From Catonia carolina (taxonomy: Eukaryota; Arthropoda; Insecta; Hemiptera; Achilidae), in assembly GCA_035578175.1 (NCBI GenBank), contig JAQMRL010000002.1, positions 100,170,748 to 100,234,747 on the forward strand: a stretch of DNA of 64,000 bases. Direction: 5' to 3'. Positions 57,868 through 64,000 of the stretch are shown piece by piece. Position numbers and translations under genes: made by a program. Numbering within the stretch: the first letter of the stretch is position 1; every line of letters begins with the position of its first letter. The notes beneath the pieces are model-generated. The model worked only from the letters and a program-made list of their open reading frames with translations. It was not told the origin of the DNA and ran no database searches.

Positions 57868-58290
57868 TAGATCCTCCGCAAGATAATGGGTCCGAAGTTA
57901 CTAGACAGACAATACAGGTGTACAGGGACGAGAAGAACTGTACAAGAAAAATGAATGATGAATTGAAACTGGTAGAAAACGTAGTCTTAAATTTTACCGG
58001 TATGGAATGGGTGACAAACGGTTGACAAATAAAATTTCTAGGCACTAAACAATAGGTTTAAGGTGTCGAATAAGAGGTTTAAAGAAGTCAGAAAGAGTAT
58101 TAAGAAAGTTGGAATAAACTGAGAAAACATAATGAATCAAACAAAATTCAGTCAACCTAATTATTGACTTTAAGGGCTTCTATGAAGAGCAAGGACAGAA
58201 CACCGAGTGAACAAAAGAAAGGAGAAAATCCTACAGTTAACGAATGCTAAGAGTATTGGCTACAGAAAGAGCTTCCAGAATGTCTAGTTA
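57868..58290 (+). mobile_element. LINE relic related to 45505-46030
   Basis: Plus-strand fragments IMGPKLLDRQYRCTGTRRT, MNDELKLVENVV and RFKEVRKSIKKVGIN correspond in order to the RILRTCIG...QYR and KEVLKDMQELKL segments of the LINE at 45505. It is badly decayed, and boundaries are uncertain. Confidence 0.55.
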
Positions 58291-58675
58291 CTTTACGTGG
58301 TCTAGAATTCTATACGAATATATGTATATTTATATTTTTATTGAAATATAAATTTAATATTACATGTCTATTAATGTATATTTTATATTATTAAATATTA
58401 TTTCATAGCATAGTTCACTGTTATTGGGCCTTTCTTTTTTTGTTTATGATACTGTGACCAATTTATTTACTGTCATGACATGCTGATTAAACTGTTGGTA
58501 GAATATTGTTACTATCTAAGTAATGAAATGATTCCAACATAATATGTTGGATATGGTATGTATGGATATTTACATGATATTATCATGTAAAATGAAAATG
58601 ATAAAAATACGGTACACGTTACATTTCATTAAAATCCTCGCTGGAGTTGTTTTAAGTTTTCACAATATCAGCTAA

Positions 58676-59051
58676 TGCCCACAATGGGTAAGTGTAGGTA
58701 GTGTTAAATTATTTGAACTTGATCTGCTAGTTTCAGGGCTACAAAAAATAGCTCTGTTTCTTAACAGATGGTCAGCCAGTAATATGACTAATGCATTTAA
58801 GAACAGATGAGGTAGAGGTATAAAAGACACTAGTCAGAGTTGCTCCTCTGAGAATAATGAATTTCATTTTACAGCCAGTCCCTGTGATAAATGTAGTGAA
58901 GTTGTCATTTGCAGGGTGGAAAGTAGATGCTTTTCGGTGGGCCTGGCATGCTGGCAAGCATATTTTTTCACTCAGTGAGGAAGGTAATTTTAAACCACCT
59001 CACTTGTCGTGTTACTTAGTAAAACCTCTACAGGTTCAAACCAGCCTCACA
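58676..59051 (+). mobile_element. SINE family B with 14-bp target duplication
   Basis: It matches the copies at 44627 and 8775 across the body, including cagggctacaaaaaatag, aaaagacactagtcagagtt and the B-box-like caggttcaaaccagcc. acaatatcagctaa is perfectly duplicated at 58662-58675 and 59052-59065. The usual ggctgatgacc-(AAC)n tail is reduced to a few bases. Confidence 0.88.
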
Positions 59052-59065
59052 ACAATATCAGCTAA

Positions 59066-62000
59066 ATTGGTGCAATAGTTTTTGGTTCTAAGTAAATAAC
59101 ACTCATATTTAAACAGGCGTTCTTTTATAAAACCACAAGCTTGGATTTAGTTTGTCATGAAACGTGAAGCTGCAATAAAATCCAGTTATTGAAAATTTTG
59201 TCCAAATTTAAGAAAGTAAGAGTACAATAACAAAAAAATTAACGTCCGTTATAAAATGTATTAAGATTTCTAATAGAGACAAATATGTATTTTGAAGTTT
59301 CTTTCAAGAACCTTGGATGTAGCCTATATTTTTGCACTACTATGGAATGAGCAATATTTTTGAGTAAAGTACAGGTGGATTTGATAGTAATTTAATATAT
59401 GACATAGGGTTTATACAGGAACGAGAGAATATTATAGGAGAACATTTGGTAGTGGCAGGCGGAGGAGATAGTGCATATTGTTTTGTTATCTAAACAGCGG
59501 CTACTATAAGGCTGGAGTACGGCCAAAAGTTTGTTCTCCATTGTCGGCTGTAATCTATAACTAAACTAAGAAGTTTTAGTTGAATCTCAAATTGAACTGA
59601 CTAAACTAACTACTAACATAAAGGGATATCAAATTTATATTGTAATATAATTATTTGAGTTGAAAATGAAAACGTATAGCCTGACTTTGTACCAACAACA
59701 ACATCCTGACTGACTCTTCACAGTGTATCAACAACTCTTGAAGTTAGAAGTACAAAATTTGGTGAAGGCTGCAAGATAGTTTTTTGTGTATTATACCTAG
59801 GAACTAAGAATATATTTATAGTGAAGAATAGATTATAGTATTGCTCATCGCACGTCGCGCATCAATGATCGGTGCATATAGCGCAGTACAGTAGTACAGA
59901 CTTCTAACATTGAACACAAATGCACTCAAACAGATAACGAGTCGATAGGTTTGTTTCGTTCCGTGTCCGATCCAGGCATCAAGATCAAATATTATTTATA
60001 CGTAGTTTATTTGCAACTAATTTTTTCATATACGAGTATAATTAAAATAATTAATATAAAATAAAATTTGTGTACCTGTACGCGAATAAATGCCTTAAAA
60101 TTACCGAACAGGCCAGTCTAAGAGAAGCAATAAATTAGGATCTTCTAGTAAAGATTACTTTTGTACGGTAAATTTACTTTAAATATGAATAAAGTTACTT
60201 TCATATGGATTTGAACACTAGACTGTGATTACAGGTGTACTTTGATTATTAGGGTTCAATTAACTTATTTGTCAGTGAAAAAACCGTTTTATAATACAGG
60301 TAGCAAAATGGTTGACGACCGCTGCAGTGATGAAAGTGAAGATGTATTAGTGGTAGGTATGTGCCTCACCAAATTATAAATGTAAGTTCAACAGCTCCTA
60401 GCAGAAAGTTTACTCGCTCTGTTAAAGAAAACAAGGATTAGGAGAATTCCACCATTTATTTCCGGAAGTCAAAGTGAGTAAGTTTCATAAATCTCATTTT
60501 ATAAGTAAGTCTCATTTTTTATAAACAAACGATCTTAAACATCAGCAGGACGACAGAATTGCGGCAGTAAGGAAGGTTCAAAAGTAAAAATTCGTACAAA
60601 TCGCGGTTGTTGATTGCAACAGCTGTAGCTGACGAGAGTGCATGAAGCGTACTAGTACGACAAAGTGCGATAAAGAATTTACGCTGCATTAACCTTTCAA
60701 TCATATACGACTATTGTAGGATTTGTGAATTCGAAAGAAAACGTTTAATTATAAACACATCAAAACTGTTCTTTTAAATTAGTAAATAAGGAAAAAAATG
60801 GGAGGAGCATTTGAAGAGAATGAGTGAGGATCAAAGGGCTAAACGAGAAATGAACTAAATTTTTAGTGGAAGAAAAGATTAAGGAGTAATTAAGGAGTAA
60901 AGAAAAGGAGTAGGCCGCGAAAAGACGGACAGTGAAGTCGAAAGGGTTAATATGTGATAGGAAGAAGAAGAAGAAGAAGAAAAATGTTCTGCTGAAATAT
61001 ATTTCCAATTTTTATCTAAAGTATTATATATATGGCGATTTTGTACAGTATATTTTAATATGATTTTGTACTTCCAATATTAAAGTTTTTCTTCTATTTC
61101 ACAAAAAATTCATTTTCTTATACAACTATTTTAATAACAATGTATTTCAGTGTGTCAAATAATAAAAATAATAATGAAACAAAAGACTCAAAATACAACT
61201 CGGGTGGCTCCCGAAATATGAACGTGATTGGAAAGGAGCTGGATGTCGTTGGAACAACCAAGCAGCACATCGTATTTCTGTGTGAAATGTGAGAAAACAA
61301 ACTAAGACTAATTTATTTTTGAGAATATGCGATGATATATTATTTCTTTTCTGTTTCACAATTTACAGCCACACTCAAATGTATACACATTTTTTATAAT
61401 TGAAAAGATTCTCTCAATAGTCATTTTAAATGATCATTGATAAATTCCTATGAAAATCAACTAAAAACATTATTTCAAACGTACCTACCTTTCACAAAAA
61501 AAATCCAAAGATACCCAATAAAACGCCTTATAAGGAGCGCAGCAAAAAGTTTTCAATTTGGGTACCGATTCTAATTGGAATTCGATTTGTGTCGAATATT
61601 TTACTAAAGATAAAGACACGCAGATGAAGTACAATATACCTCACGCAATGGACTCTTCAATGTTGATAACTTTTCTAGAAGGTCAAATACTTAATTTAAT
61701 AAGTTATTAAATTTCCAGGCAAAAACTTTTCAAACAAGGATCAGTCCATATAAATTACCCCAGTAATTAATGATGAGATTTCCAGCAAAGTGGTTGTCGC
61801 AGGTGAATCTATTCCAAAGTAACAACAAGCGTGTGATGAATAGCGCGACGAGGGCGATGTGACAGGGTGGAAGTCCTAATCCTAGGATTACGATGGTTCG
61901 TTGTTACCGAACGACAAACTTAATAGACATTGATAATTTGCTACCTCTATCGAATGATTCCTAATTTGAGATGATTTTACATCTATTAATATTTCAATTC

Positions 62001-62188
62001 ACTTGCTACTCTGTGGTATATAGTAAAATAAAATAATTCATAATTCTTAAAATCTGTTTGTTAAATGTTACATATTTTACCGTGATTCCAACAAATCTGA
62101 TCTATTGGGAAATTAACATAGGACAATGTACTGTCGACATTGATCTTATTACAAGGGTGTAATCTTACTTTTATTACTCCAGTTATTA
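59066..62188. other. Intergenic stretch
   Basis: 59145-59240 carries the dispersed repeat also at 16846 and 23345. A short ATG frame at 60308-60352 (MVDDRCSDESEDVLV) ends at a good donor, gtaggt, and could be a tiny first exon, but I see no matching acceptor exon. (GAA)n lies at 60961-60981. Nothing else is supported. Confidence 0.4.
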
Positions 62189-63036
62189 GGAAACCAAATA
62201 AAAATGAACCTTCAAAAGATTTTAATAGCTAATAATTGAATTATTTATAAATAAAGGCAAAATTTTATTCAATTTCGATATAGTGCGGTACTTACATTTG
62301 AAAAATTTGAAATTGAAATTTAAAAAAAAATTGCGTATGTTGATATTTGTTCAGTAGCTGAGAGCGTTTAGACGTTAGTTGAAATTTTACTTTTGATATT
62401 ATCGTACAAGAGTCGTGATTTCAAATCTCACACTAATTTATAAAATATTTTTATTATATTTTATTGTTTTTGTTAAATGATCATTGATTATTTTAATTAT
62501 ATAATGAAAAATATTTAATATATTAACTGTAATTTTTGATTCATAAAATACTTTTTTGATTTTTTTTCTCTCGTATAGTAAACGTCACGCAATGACAACA
62601 ATGCCTCACTTAACAATCAAAGAACAAGTTGCTAAAAGACTTCCCATCTCGAAAACCATCGCGAAAAACTTATAAAAACTTAACAGAAATACATTTTACT
62701 TTTTGATTGACAATTAATCAGATTGGATGAATTAAGTTAAATTATTTTTAATATTTTTGATAAAGTTATCTAGTAAAAAAATTAAAATAAAATTTTTAGT
62801 TAATGTAGGGATTTGAACTCACGACTCTCGTGCAATATTATCAAAAGTTAAATTTCAAGTGACATCTAAATGCTCTCAACTACTGAACAGATATCAGCAT
62901 ACGCGAAATTTTTCTTATGTAAGTACCACGCTATATCGAAATTGAAAAATAATTTTTATTTATTTATTAATAATTAAATTATTAGCTATTAAAATCTTTT
63001 GTAAATTCATTTTTATTCTGTTTCCAAACGACTGGA
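62189..63036. repeat. Inverted pair of tRNA-like repeats (fold-back)
   Basis: The left arm (about 62189-62440) and right arm (about 62800-63036, reversed) match through aaaagattttaatagctaat, tcaatttcgatatag, ggtacttacat and the tRNA-like core. Read outward to inward, each core has a D-arm-like gttcagtagttgagagcatt and a B-box-like gagttcaaatccc (right arm; gatttcaaatctc on the left), separated by about 45 bases. The loop is about 350 bp. They look like two copies of one tRNA-derived repeat joined head to head, or a fold-back that captured one. Confidence 0.7.
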
Positions 63037-64000
63037 AAAATAAAAATAAACTGACATTCTTGTAATAATATTAATGTTGACAGTACATGCTCCCAATGCT
63101 AAATTCCCTAGCTTATATTTCAAATTTGTTGGGAAGCACGGTATATTATATTGTAACATTGTACAGTGATGTTCTAGAAACAGTTAACAAGTTTATTGAA
63201 TTGAAATTGAACAAGGATACTATCCTTCCATTATCATTTCAAATTCGCAATCCAGTGAATGCGATAAATGAAGTGTTTTGAACAGGAATTCTGGAAATCA
63301 AAACTAGCAGAAACGTTTTTTAATTTTTATTGCTTCTACTATGATCTGGTAAAGCAACAAAATTGCTAGAAGGGTCTCGAATGTTTTAAAAACTATCAGA
63401 ACACACTTATAAAATAAAGGCAGATGTTTAAGCAGTAAGTAGATGAGTAAATCTTCAAAAACAGTTAGGCTACAAAACATCCATTAAGTTATTATTTTCT
63501 GCGTAAATTTAAATTTATTGTTGATAGAAAATCTGCATGAGAGCTGAATTTAAAAAAATGGTTGCCCGGAATCAGTTCAGTGGAAGCTGAGACCGAACTG
63601 GAACAAAAACCTTATCATACCTTAAATTTATAGATTAACGAAATACAAGTCTATCAAGTTCTAATTGTTTTGTGTTTGCAGTGAACAGTTCAAATATCAG
63701 CTATTTAAAATTTTATTTGTATCCAAGGCAATTTGTGGTGACTTAGACCAACGGTAATTTTTTTTTTTTTTTGGTAACCATAGTGCCTTAAGCCAGTCTC
63801 ATACGGTGCATCTAATTTAAATCAGAATAAAGGCGCACAGACTAAATTTAAATATATAGTTACTAAATTTTAAACACTGCAGAGTTACCCAGCCAGGAAA
63901 TTTAGCTAATCCAGACAATAATAGTCATTTTTTAACAAAGTGTATTTTTTCGTAATCAATGTTTAATGTAAATTATAAACTCTAAGCAAAAAAAAAGTCT
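63037..64000. other. Terminal stretch without supported features
   Basis: The 64-codon frame at 63087-63281 shows no recognisable domain. A poly-T run at 63758-63771 has no SINE body next to it. No gene is supported. Confidence 0.45.

Noticed and set aside
57671..58045. 124-codon minus-strand frame, Ser/Pro-rich
   Set aside because: The plus strand of the same stretch reads as decayed LINE C-terminal sequence.

Overview
This window is eukaryotic, AT-rich and gene-poor. It looks like an insect nuclear genome, and I suspect Hemiptera, though that is only an inference. The reasons are spliced exons with GT/AG junctions, several tRNA-derived SINE families with poly-A or (AAC)n tails and target-site duplications, 5'-truncated non-LTR retrotransposons ending in trinucleotide tails, Tc1/mariner, pogo, PIF/Harbinger, P-like and Helitron elements, and long palindromic fold-back repeats. 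I see no bacterial operon, rRNA, functional tRNA or CRISPR array.

Two intact long coding regions stand out. The first (17668-19476) is the 602-residue transposase of a complete pogo-type element (17206-20326). The element has near-perfect 23-bp terminal inverted repeats, TA target duplications, a predicted 5'UTR intron, a DD35D catalytic core and a C-terminal PHD-type zinc finger. The second (large exon 37659-40352) encodes a P-loop GTPase-like domain, a long Asn/Lys-rich middle region and a glycine-rich, partly collagen-like tail. A small phase-compatible upstream exon at 30103-30241 probably belongs to it across a 7.4-kb intron full of mobile elements. A decayed paralogue of its GTPase region lies about 13 kb upstream (24200-24880) on the same strand. 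A third, weaker candidate gene is a 159-residue coiled-coil/membrane protein at 13402-13881.

Layout: 1-4367 is mostly featureless. 4371-5028 is a PIF/Harbinger derivative. 7630-8409 and 28411-29192 are two copies of one internally deleted mariner-type element. 8775-9119 is a SINE. 10169-10908 and 11524-11995 are minus-strand LINE fragments, and a tRNA-like SINE follows. 12342-13311 is a P-like element with a broken THAP-domain gene. 14952-15593 is a TA-flanked Tigger-like MITE. 17206-20326 is the pogo element, with a SINE nested in its 3' part. 22273-22782 holds two tRNA-SINE copies. 24200-24880 is the GTPase relic. 25212-25713 is a palindromic element with GT/GC tracts. 30103-40352 is the GTPase/collagen-like locus, whose intron holds a LINE, SINEs and a fold-back interrupted by a mariner derivative. 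40761-42884 is a second fold-back carrying a Jockey-like LINE that itself carries a SINE. 44627-50837 holds SINE and LINE relics. 52365-52632 is a SINE. 56848-57613 is a short Helitron keeping a helicase tail, followed by LINE relics and a SINE with a 14-bp duplication. 62189-63036 is an inverted pair of tRNA-like repeats.

Apart from the GTPase-like locus, nearly everything recognisable is mobile DNA. The nested insertions give relative ages: fold-back before Jockey before SINE, and pogo before SINE. Coordinates of decayed repeats are approximate where no target duplication fixes them.
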